This document shows positions 23,100 through 33,474 of a stretch of 64,000 nt of DNA, one piece after another. The stretch is from assembly GCA_943736015.1 (NCBI GenBank), contig OX031058.1:24577001-24641000 (forward strand). The letters run 5' to 3'. The notes under the pieces are model-generated. The model was not told the DNA's origin. It ran no database searches and saw nothing but the letters and a program-made list of their open reading frames with translations. How positions within the stretch are numbered: the stretch's first letter is position 1; every line of letters begins with the position of its first letter. The translations under genes were made by a program, and so were the position numbers. This DNA is from Tridacna crocea. Its lineage: Eukaryota > Mollusca > Bivalvia > Cardiida > Cardiidae.

Positions 23100-24685
23100 T
23101 GCTCTTTACCGGTAGGCCTAAAGAGCGGAATGGAAATATTTTAGAGCAATGGACGGAATGGAAAAGAAAATACGCATGGAAATATATCATGCTTGTTTAT
23201 TAAATAGAATAACAATAATGATTTGATTTTTTTCCACCAATTAAAGGTAATTTACAAGTAAAAACCAAAAATTGTGTTTTTGTACCGCTGAAAGTATGTA
23301 CTTGTAGTGATATTTTTCCGTTATGCATGTATTCCTAGATGGCGAAATGAAAAATTTACCAACAGTATATTGTACCTAAAGTGCTACAGGTCTTTAATGT
23401 ATTTTCTTATGGGTAGTTAATTGAAGAAAATGATTAGAATTTCTTTATGCTTATAAGTACAAATGTTAAAACCTTTTAACCCTTTCCAAACGACAAACTT
23501 TTGGACTGGACCAAATTGAAAGCATTAGAAGACGAAATTTAAACTCTTGCTGAAAAGATGATTTCTGTCTATGATAGGGTAGAAAACATTGTGGGAAAAG
23601 CAGTAAATGCTGGTTACCAGCATTTTCTTCTTTTCCCACAATGTTTTCAAAAGGCTACTATTCTTGATCCGTAAAAACCAGGGATTGTTTGGGAAAGGGT
23701 TAAATTTCCTTTGTGCGGGACTGGCGCAATGGAAAAGAAAACTTGTACGCAATAGACATTATACATTTGTTACTATATAAAGTAAATATGTATGATTTCA
23801 AACGTGTGTATTTGTACTCGTATATCTTTCCTAGGGTATATCTACAGGAATATTGAAAAATAAAGTTTTTACTGTTAAAAAAATATATTTGTAGCAATAT
23901 TTCCATCTTTAAGCAGGTAATCTCAGAAGGGGAAATGGAAAAATTACCAAGTTAGAACAAGTACAATATAATGCACCCAACACAGGTCTTAAAGTTCAGA
24001 TTGAATTTTAAAATGGATAATAACTTGATTTATATATCAGCTAACATGCATTAGACTGCATGAATCTAGGATCAGACTTCAGTTTTGGTAAGTCTGATCT
24101 TGATCTACACCCTCTTCAGATATTTCACTGATCGGCTTTGGTTACATGTATCATCTTATATACCGGTACATTACATTGCGTGAATCTAGGATCAGATTGT
24201 AATTTTGGTAAGTCTGATCTTGATCTACACCGTCCTCATACATTTCGGATTGTTCTTAAAATTGTGTCATTTGGTGTGCAAAATAAAGATTATATGTTAA
24301 GTTACAAGTTAAACTGAAACTTTTTCCCCAATACCTATAGAGTACCCAGATAATAAAACTTCATTTCAAATTTCCATTGCGCGGGATAGGCGTAATGGAA
24401 AAACGAAATTCGCATTGGAAATATAATGTTACTATAATATAAGTTGTAAAGTAAAGTATTTGGTAACCATATATGGTTTCAAATGTGTCTATTTTATTTG
24501 TAGTCATTGACCAATTATATCTCCAGTTATAAACGAAATACAATATTTTTGTAATCATGGCTGAAAAACTATATTTGTAGCATTTTTTTTTTTTTCATTA
24601 TGCAGTTATTCTCAGATGGCGAAATTGAAAATAGACATTAAAGTATCAAAAAATGTAAATCGGGCATTTGAACGTTTTCCAGCCC
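23100..24685 (+). repeat. Three diverged tandem units of about 640 bp
   Basis: Units start near 23110, 23712 and 24370. Each has GGCGxAATGGAAAA, then CGCATGGAAATATA-like, TTTCAAAxGTGT and TATTTGTA blocks, and ends ATTCTCAGATGGCGAAAT or a variant. An H1 MITE sits between units 1 and 2. The tail of unit 2 holds two ~124-bp tandem pieces with CTAGGATCAGA...GTCTGATCTTGATCTACAC (24058-24235). Confidence 0.8.
23476..23703 (-). mobile_element. H1 MITE, complete copy
   Basis: It lies between the first and second units of the ~640-bp tandem repeat, so it inserted after or during that array's growth. Confidence 0.9.
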
Positions 24686-25251
24686 GAAAACCCATACTTT
24701 ATCTTGACATTTGGTTATATGATTTTGTAGGTCACTATTGTCATGTCAATTTATTGGAAAACAATATCTATTTTTTTTTCTCAAATGAAAAATAACTGAA
24801 AAAATTGAAGTCGGACATATTCTCTTGACTGCATATTTGTTTAATAATGGAAAGAAGAAAAAAAATCATTTTCGGGCGACCTTTGACGCTCTTGCGTCTT
24901 CTTTTTCTCTTGTATATAATGGTGTAACTTTACAAATAGGTCTGTTAAGAGGCCCGCAGAAAAGCTCACACAGACCCGCAGAATAAACATGTCCAAATTT
25001 TTTTAACCAATCATGAGTTACTAGATATTCGTTGGCGACTAATTCCACGAAGTAGGTCACAGCCAGCCTGCACAGCTACGCTGAAAAGTGTAGTTTAAAA
25101 AAAAATGGAAACTTTGTCAAGAGCAATTTATACAGAGAGATAGAACTCCTAGAACATTACATATTTGTTAGCGGGATGTAATAATGAGAGAATCGAATCG
25201 CCAAATTAATTTACTAAATGACGCGAAATACACAAGGGTAAAATCTGACAT

Positions 25252-25580
25252 TTAACCTATATCTCCGTCACAAAACGAACTCCTTTCTTTACGAGCCTTG
25301 GACAGAAAGCATTTGAAACATTATGGGAAAATGATAAAATGTTGGTTACCAACATTTTATCATTTTCCCACAATGTGTTCTTTTTTAAAATCCGTACAAC
25401 TCATTTTTTGACCTACAACCATTTTTTTTTTTTTGTTTGGCAAAGAGTTAAACATTGACCATCCCTTGTCAACTATCCCTAACGATCCCTTTGGCAGAAA
25501 GTATGTGAAAGCATTGTGCAATAAGTATGAAAGGCTGTCTACCAGCTTGTTTTTTCCCATGTTCAACGATATTTTCAATC
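25252..25580 (+). mobile_element. H1 MITE with changed but still paired hairpin, plus a second decayed copy
   Basis: The arms read AATGATAAAATGTTGG and CCAACATTTTATCATT: the same substitutions are on both sides. A degenerate second copy follows from the right TTAA (25448) to about 25580. Confidence 0.8.
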
Positions 25581-25879
25581 GCTTTCGCCCTCAAATTATT
25601 TAAAACACCAGTTTCTTTTGAAAAGTTTAAAGTTTTCGTACCTGTTTCACGAAAGCTGTTGAGACTCCAATAGCTGATGTAAGTAAATATTTGGTATTAC
25701 TGCTGTAAGTGGAGCGACTTACCGAAAAAATACTTCACTTAATGATGCAAGGAGCAAACTTTCAGAACCTGTACATGTTCCTGCCTTGTATTTCAAAATA
25801 AAATCAAGGGTCACACGAAATTGTGTCATTTTAAGCCTTATTTTACTTAATTTATTCAAGTTTAATGAATAAATGTACC

Positions 25880-25882
<3 letters not shown>

Positions 25883-25912
<30 letters not shown>

Positions 25913-26046
25913 CACACGTACATACATACGTACATACGTACATACATACACACCTATGTACATACATACATACACACATACATACGTAAATACATACGTA
26001 CATACGTACGTACATACGTGCATACGTACATGCATACGCACGTACA

Positions 26047-26079
<33 letters not shown>

Positions 26080-26232
26080 TCATTCATACTCGTATACATA
26101 CATACATTATCAGTTGTTCGGTCAGGTGGCAGGGGACTTTGTAACTTGTTCACGGCTGTGGTGAATCACGTCGCCCCGTATACATACATACATTACACTA
26201 CATACATACATACATACATACATACATACATA
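25883..26232. repeat. (ACAT)n tetranucleotide array with ACGT variants
   Basis: About 225 bp of CATA/TACA repeats (25883-26106) with scattered TACG units, a 70-bp unique gap, then a second block (26182-26232). Confidence 0.97.
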
Positions 26233-26642
26233 AGTGTACATTTGCTGTACTTAATTGTGGGTGCATTTGTGACTGTACAGAAGACGACCAGTCTATGACT
26301 TCGGATGTACAGTACCCATAAAGGTTGAAAGGCAATGCACGGAAAACTAGGTTTAACATTTAACCCGCCAAATAAGTAACCTGAAACTCTCAAGCCAATG
26401 GTAATACCCCTGCCGACGTAGAAAGATGACATGGGTCGATACTTTTTGCTAATGCATTAAACTACTATACTATATTTCATGTGTCTATTTTTAGAAAGGT
26501 TATGGGTCAAGAAATAACGTAATTTAAGCCGGGGGGAATTATTTCCCCGTCACAGTGAACATTTTCCTCCTGCCGAAAATCTAGTGAAATGACTTGAGAT
26601 CACTAGTTTTAAAAGTGGCATTCCCTCAAAAAGGGAAAGGTC

Positions 26643-26682
26643 CGCGAAAATAACTCGTGCCTTACGGCACTCGTTATTTTCG
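26643..26682. repeat. Hairpin inside a larger foldback region
   Basis: GCGAAAATAACTCGTGCC faces GGCACTCGTTATTTTCGC (two mismatches). Outer AAAAAGGGAAA/TTTCCCTTTTT and GGGGAATTATTTCCCC motifs suggest an element of about 26505-26735. Confidence 0.7.
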
Positions 26683-26734
26683 CATACATTTCCCTTTTTC
26701 GGCAAATATTTCCCCATATTAACCACAAGCTGAT

Positions 26735-27287
26735 GAAATAAACTCTATTTTTCACAGGTTATGACTCTTACTTAACGTAATTATTGTTTCTGTGACGGGA
26801 TATCTGTAGCCACGATGGTTTCAGCAGCCGACCTATTATAGTTTATACTGTATATTATTTCTCTCGTAATTTTTTAGGCTGTACAAAATAGTTCATCCGA
26901 CATTTTAGGAATGTCAGCACTTTCTCCTTGGAGTAACAAGAGAGTTGATGGTAAATATCAATAAATATTCAAAGAAAAACAAAATAACGTGGTTTCTTTG
27001 CTTGTCTTTAATTGTCAGAATATCAGACAATTTAAATCCTGTGGTCAGACTGCTCGTTCTGTGCTGTCCGATCTCAATCCATCATGCCCTCAGATTAAGA
27101 ACAGACTTGTAATTCTAAGAGTTGTCATTAAATCACATTAATGATATTAATTTTGTTAATTAGACCGCTCTAGCAAATTAATACACGATTTAATGTTATA
27201 ATGCTATTTTGACATATATGTAAATGCCACGAAGCGAATAGAACAGAACAGAACATAACCCTTTCAAATCCGCGTCTTTCACAACTA
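26735..27287. other. Intergenic, nothing recognised
   Basis: AT-rich unique-looking sequence with no credible coding frame. Confidence 0.55.
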
Positions 27288-27378
27288 TATCGTCGGTTTT
27301 TCTTCGAAGACCTCGTAACTACAGCTTATAACAAGCTGTAGTTACGATGTTTTCGAAGTAAACCGACGATATCATCAT
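27288..27378. mobile_element. Long palindrome, family H4
   Basis: The arms ATCGTCGGTTTxxCTTCGAA-ACxTCGTAACTACAGCTT and their complement meet at ATAACAAG: about 40 bp per arm with a few mismatches. Confidence 0.88.
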
Positions 27379-27542
27379 TGCTGTCAATGTAGATCAAGAT
27401 CTAGCTGCACAAAACGTGCAGCCTGATCTTTGGTCTACTCTGTTCACTTTGCTGAAACACTTCAAACAAAAGCAATCTTGAATCTTTTTTCTAGACTGGA
27501 AATGTCTGTTTTGTTATTCGGCGCTCATTGTGTTATTAGAAA

Positions 27543-27772
27543 TTATCCCTTTACCAAACAATCCCTGCTTTTTGCGACCCTGAGAAAAAAGCTTTTGGAA
27601 AACATTGTGGGAAAAGGAGAAAATGCTGGTAACCAGCATTTTCTCCTTTTCCCACAATATTTTCTTGCCATTTAAAAACCAAATTTCAACTTTTGAGTCA
27701 CTTTGATTTTGTCGTCTGCAAATGTCTCAATTTGGACCAGTCTAACATTTTGTCGTTTGGTAAAGAGCTGAA
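27543..27772 (+). mobile_element. H1 MITE, complete copy
   Basis: The hairpin is intact. The outermost bases have drifted (TTATCCC left, AAGAGCTGAA right). Confidence 0.88.
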
Positions 27773-27821
27773 CTTCATCATTATACTTTGTAACAATCGA
27801 GATGTGTAAGAGAAAAACGGG

Positions 27822-28045
27822 AGCTAGGATCGTCTCAAAAGCCTTCGAATTTTAACTCTACCAGCGCCAACTGCCGAAACTCGAGATCTTTGGCCTCCAG
27901 AAAATGCATTCCTACCAAACTCGCTCCTTGGACAAGACACTTCAGAGCCTAGCCTAGTACTGGTGAAACCCAGGAAACATGAATATGTGAACTGTCGCCA
28001 TGATATGACTGAAATAACGTTGAAAGCGACGTAAAACACCATTCA
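27822..28045 (-). mobile_element. SINE-like fragment with conserved central domain
   Basis: CCTTGGACAAGACACTTCAG and a tail CGTTGAAAGCGACGTAAAAC recall invertebrate V/MESC-type SINE centres and tails. Related fragments may be at 48945-49100 (CCTTTGGCAAGGCATTGCAG) and 55477-55550. Strand uncertain. Confidence 0.4.
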
Positions 28046-28382
28046 AACAAACCTACCAAAATCGATACTGTTTTCACCTTGTTTAGCCCTAATAAGGCGG
28101 ACGGCTTATAACATAGATCAGACAACACGTTTTGTGCTGTCTGATCTTGATCTTTGGCGTCCGCAAGAGCCTATCTTTTTGCTGAAAATTGTGATGATTG
28201 GGTTAACATCGGACACGAATAAAAGTTACAAATCTGACAACTTAAATATTTTTTTTGAAACTTCTAGCAGACCAACACACTGCAAAATTTCATGACAACT
28301 CAAAGAACCAGCCTGTTGTACCAGCATTGCTCTGCTCAAAGGTTATCGCTGGCCGGTGCACCATGTTGACGTTGATAACGGT

Positions 28383-28584
28383 ATAATGCAGAGAAATGAC
28401 CCTCCCCTACAAAATGACACATGGGTCTCTTCTCTATGTAGAGGAATGACCCATGGGTCATTTCTTTACGTAGAGGAATGATCCGGGTCATTCCTGTACG
28501 TAGTGAAATGACTTCTGGTGTCATTTCCCTATGTAGAATAATGACCCGGGTTATTTTGTAGGGGAGGGTCATTTCTCTGCGTTA
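28383..28584. mobile_element. Foldback element, family H5
   Basis: Ends TAATGCAGAGAAATGACC and the complement (GGTCATTTCTCTGCGTTA), next TCCCCTACAAAATGA/TxATTTTGTAGGGGA. Inside are direct and inverted repeats of ATGACCCATGGGTCAT and TACGTAGAGGAATGA. Confidence 0.85.
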
Positions 28585-29430
28585 CAACGGCGAGATTTGG
28601 GCGGAACATTCCTTGTGTTTTTCATATCCATACTACAACATTACTCTCACACTTTCTTCAAGCCGGAAATCTTGACTTTGGCTGACATGGGGCAACACAT
28701 TTTTTGGGGTGCATAGAACCCCATTTCACAGAGGCTTATAACATTCATTCAGGCGGGGAAAAAACTTTGAAAGTTGCATTACTTGGGTTTTCACCGAAAA
28801 CTGTTGGTTTTTATTCATATAGGAGAGGCCACTAAAACGCTTACAATGGTAATATTACCAAGCACTTCAATAGTGATCAGGGATCGGTAAAGGATGCATT
28901 CACATGCACGAGAGAGAGAGAGAACAGACAGACAGACAGGGAGTTTAAGTTTTCCTTAAAATGTAATGACAGCATTCAATATTTAGTATTGTAGCAATTA
29001 TGACATACGCCAAGGTTCTCAATAATGCATGTGTAACCCTGTCAGCTCCTAATGCACTTTCCATAATGGAATATCTTTCTGACTGGTCTAAGAGAAAAAA
29101 ATTCTTCCAAAGACTCTCATAAATCGGAGATCATAAAGACTGATCTTAAACTTCACTGTCCGCACAAGGCAATTTTAATTGAAGTTGTACGTCGTGAGCA
29201 ACAAAATTTTCCTGGTTCAATCCTGAAATCCCTGAACGCAGCTTTAGTTGTTTTTGTGATCGGTATGAAACGAAATCAGACTGCAAACAATGTGCATCCT
29301 AATTTTTTAAATCTACGCTATCCGTTTTTTTTTTAATATTGTCTGACCAAAACAAATTTGAAAGTGCAATAATTTGGTTCTATTTCTTAATTTGAAACAT
29401 TGGTTTTATTAATTTGGCATTCTAAATGGT

Positions 29431-29605
29431 AACCCTTTGTCACACAAACGGTAGTTTTCACGACTCCGGGATCTTTTGAAAACATTGAGTGAAATGTAAT
29501 AATCATTTTCTCATTTTCCCACAATGCTTCTACCTTACCACAGATAATTTTCTCATAGGTGCAGTTTTGAAACGTTCGGGATTTTGTTATCTGGTAAATA
29601 GTTAA
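29431..29605 (+). mobile_element. H1 MITE, diverged
   Basis: GTAACCCTTTGTCACAC left end and TCTGGTAAATAGTTAA right end around a decayed hairpin. Confidence 0.65.
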
Positions 29606-29826
29606 CGCCTGCCCAGGAGACAGAATTCTGGACTGGTCCAAATCCAAAACGTTTGCAGACGACAAATTCAATATGACTCAAATGAAGGGAACTCAAAGCG
29701 TAGAAAACATTGTGGGACAAGGAGAAAATGCTGGTTACCAGCATTTTCTCCTTGTCCGACAATGTTTTCAAAAGCTTCCTCTCTCTGGGTCGATAAAACA
29801 CATACGTGAATTGTGTGGAGGATAGT
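29602..29826 (-). mobile_element. H1 MITE sharing a TTAA with its neighbour
   Basis: Its left TTAA (29602-29605) is also the right end of the previous copy. Both hairpin arms carry the same change (ACAAGG/CCTTGT). Confidence 0.85.
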
Positions 29827-30451
29827 TAGAAATATCACATAGCTCGCTGATCATTTTATCATTACGTTCTTTTCTGTATTGCATCAAAGGCCTTATTCCT
29901 TCGGGATGACACTTTCAACGCTTCGATGATTGTTTTCTTCATGATGCATGTTTGCAGGTTGTTCGCTTAATTTTCAGGTGTCTAGCCTCAATAACAATAT
30001 TATTCCAGTTGTATCACAACAGCAAGTCCACCTTTTCATGCGTTCCTAGAGTACTTTAGACAACACTATTTACAAGATACTGACTGCTTTTCTGCAAATA
30101 AGAACGTCAAAACAGCTTTATTTCAAAATTTATTTTTAAAAGCTTTAGTTCTAAAGGTTTTTATTCAGTAAAATATTAACGCCACTAGTATCGACCACTG
30201 AATTCCCTTATGCGGTAATATTTCTCTAAATAGACTTTTTTTTTTATTTTTGACTTCATCTCGAGATTTAACTGTGACCTGTGCACTGTTGGATTACAAC
30301 TTGGCCGCTAATTTGCATTCTAACTGCATATATTTAATCTACCATTAATGCAAAACACTTTAGAATATTCATTCTCTTGAACATGTCTTCGCCATTTATT
30401 CAGCAGTATAAATGGACCGAGTTTTGTAAAAAAAAAGTTTTATGCGTCTGT
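29827..30451. other. Intergenic 3' of the Kunitz gene
   Basis: AT-rich; no gene or repeat recognised. Confidence 0.55.
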
Positions 30452-30600
30452 AAAAAGTATATACCCTGGTAAGCCTGCGCAGTCCGCGCAGGCTGACCTG
30501 AGTCGATACTTTTTGCTATAGGTAAATTTTATGCTGCATTACAAAGGACCATTCTACCTCAAGTTTCAATTGGTTTTGAGACAAAATGGATCCATAATTG
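30452..30600. repeat. H3 repeat
   Basis: AAAAAGTATATACCCTGGTAAGCC pairs loosely with GGCTGACCTGAGTCGATACT around GCGCAGTCCGCGC; ends AATGGATCCATAATTG. It lies 270 bases beyond the Kunitz gene stop. Confidence 0.75.
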
Positions 30601-30871
30601 TTATTTACATGGCAAAAAAACCCGACAAAATCTATGAAGAAGCAGATTTGTAGAGAAGCAAGTGCGTCCATTTTTTTTCTCTCGGATTATTCGATACAGA
30701 AATTATGTAATGGCCCTTGCAAAGGGCAAATAAAGTGTACAAAACAGTTGATCTTTTTTTACTATAAGCAATTTTCTTGTGCAGTCTTAGTCTCTAGTGT
30801 TTCTATTTGACCAATTAACCTTATTTTACAAACAAAGCAATTGACGCATGTGATGTCAATCTTGGTCAGTA

Positions 30872-33474
30872 TCAAGCTCGTCTGAATGGCCCCATTCTCC
30901 TCGAACCAGATGTATATACCCTCCAGGACCCCGAACCTCCTTTGTTGGACATATTCATTAATCCTTCTATCAACCTTTGCATGTTTATATTTCCATTTCG
31001 GTCAAGCGCCCCATAAGACATAGCAATCCGTTTTAAATCTGCAAGGTTCGAGTGTTTGGCCGAGCCCATCAAAGAGTTTACCATTACTTGGGCAAGTTTA
31101 TCGATGTCTATCGTTCCAGAAGAACTCATAGCCCCGTAGCGGCTTGCTAACTGCTGAAGATCTGATAACCTGGGATTTCCAGACGCCATATTTCCAATAA
31201 TATTCATAAAGTCCATGGCCGTGTTTCCGCCGATGCCAGGTCTGGTATAAGTACCGATAACCCACCCTGAATTCGGAAGGCCCGGCACTACGTTTTGTAA
31301 TGCGTTCACCATACCCTGTACAAACATTTCTACATTGATGTTGCCATTTCTGTCGAGAGCGCCAAGAGACTGAGCCACAAAACGTAATAGAGATGCATCA
31401 CGTGACGTCGTTGGAGTTTGTAACGATGCAACCATACGTCTAGCAAGGAGTCGTATATCAATATTACCATTTCGTTCTCGGGCACCATACCGTATTGCAA
31501 GCCCAACTAAATCATTGTGTTGCATCGTTCCAGAGTGAATTCGCCTAAAAATATTGTGCATCTCTACAGCACTTGTTTGTGCAACACTTGGTAAACCATT
31601 CGGCAGTAATTGTGATAAGGCAGACATCAGACCCTTGAGAAATATGTCGATATTTATATTTCCATTTATGTCGAAAGCATTAAATGACCTTGCTAAATCT
31701 CTCAGGTCCGATAAACTGACACCACTCCCCGGGCTTACAAGAGACTTCATCATCTGGTCCGCAAGAACACGAATATTTGGGACACCGTTTATATCAAACG
31801 CCACAAACATTCTTGAAAGTCTGTCTAGATCTTTTGGACTCAGATAGCCTGCCTGGAGTTGACGGATTATTCCAACGGTACTCGGAGCGCCGCTCTGTGT
31901 TGTGGATGTCGATCCTTTCATACTTGGTCTGACAGCTCCTCCGAAATTACCACCTGAAGAGCCTACCATACCTTGATTCGTGTCAGTCGTACTGCCCAAA
32001 GACCCCATTATACCTCGGTTCAGACCGATATTACTACTCATAGATCCAGTCATGCCTTTATTCAGACCTGCCCTACTGCCTGCAATCCCTGTCATACCTT
32101 GGTTGCTCATAGATCCCATCATACCTTGGTTCGAACTGGATGCACTACTAATGGACCCTGCCAGTCCCTGATTTAAGCGGTTGTTACTTCCAGAAGAGCC
32201 CATCATGCCTTGGTTCAAATTGGTGCTACGTCCCATACTGCCAGCTTTATATTGCACCCCTCTTTGAACTGCTGCAGCAAGTGCTTTGATGAACATATTG
32301 GTGTTGATGTTACCTTCAAGGTCAAGTGTCCCCAGAAGTTCCGCAACGCCTCGCAAAGCTGCCATGTTGCCTCTGCCACTATTGCTCATCAAGGATCCTA
32401 CTAAACGCTGTGCTAGCATATCGAAATTGACTTGACCATTTCTGTCCATGGCGCCGAATGCATGAGCTATAGCATGTAAATCGAGTTGACTTAGTTCTCC
32501 ACTACTCAGTTCGGCAATTATCCTAAAGACGTCAAATGCTGTACCCCCAAGACCGTTACCATTCATACCAAAACCATCGATATCTGATAGCACTGAGCCA
32601 AAACCTTGTCCAAACTGTGACCCGAGCCCTCCAAAACCAGACTTCGTCCACTGTCCTCTATTTACACGATTCCATATGTCGCCGCCCATTTGTGGGTGAA
32701 TCAAGTTTTCAACAGAGCCCACGTGACCAAGGGGAGTGAAAGACCCTGGTTTCGTGAGTCCCATAGAATCAAATCCCCGAAGTGACGATCCAAAATCAAG
32801 ACCAAATTTTGACGATCCTGCACCGAGGCCAAATAGTGACGATTCGGCTCCAAGATCGAAAAGTGACGATCCGGCACCAATACCAAATTGTGACAATCCA
32901 GTATTACGGCCAAACTGAGATGACATACCGGCTGTCATGTTATACATATGACTCGCTGCTACCATGGAGGCTAACTCTTCCATTTCCATACCCTCTCCTC
33001 CCATTAGTAACATCCATAAAAACCAATCTCGCATGAAGTCGTTCTGTCCATACGGCTTCTGACGACTACCTGAAGTACCTTGGGATCCTCCTGAGCTATT
33101 GCCTCTCCCAGTTCCCCATTCAGCGCCCCATTTCCACCAGTTACTACCTGCATTAGGAAACCCACAATGCTTGCTACACTCCATCCATGTTGCATAGTTG
33201 TTGACGTTCCCACCACAACCACCATAAATGAATGGTCTGCAACATCCATCAGCTGGGCTATAAAACCATCGCCACATATTACCTCTACATGGACCTGTTT
33301 CAGGTGTTAGAGCGCATGAGCAAACGGACGTACACTCAGCATGTGAGGAAAATCTGTTCATATTGCCACCACATCCACCATACTCAAAGACTTCACAACT
33401 GCCTTTCTTTGTGTTAAAAAAGTACCGAACTTCGTTTCCCCAGCACGATCCTTTATCACTTGCAATTAGACATC
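30872..33474 (-). CDS. Kunitz protein exon 2: Kunitz domains and repeat region
   Basis: 2603 nt from acceptor TTTACAG to TGA. Its first two bases complete the Arg codon, and the next codon is the first cysteine of Kunitz 1. That most of the protein lies on one long exon, with repeats in frame, suggests the repeats grew by duplication inside the exon. Confidence 0.9.

Noticed and set aside
25719-26153. Long Met-Tyr-Val-Cys or Ile-His-Thr-Tyr repeat ORFs on both strands
   Set aside because: Produced by the (ACAT)n microsatellite; open in several frames at once.
25883-26232. CRISPR-like regular repeats
   Set aside because: Simple tetranucleotide microsatellite without spacers; eukaryotic context.
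31554-33417. Several plus- and minus-strand ORFs overlapping the Kunitz gene
   Set aside because: Shadow frames of a long repetitive coding exon.
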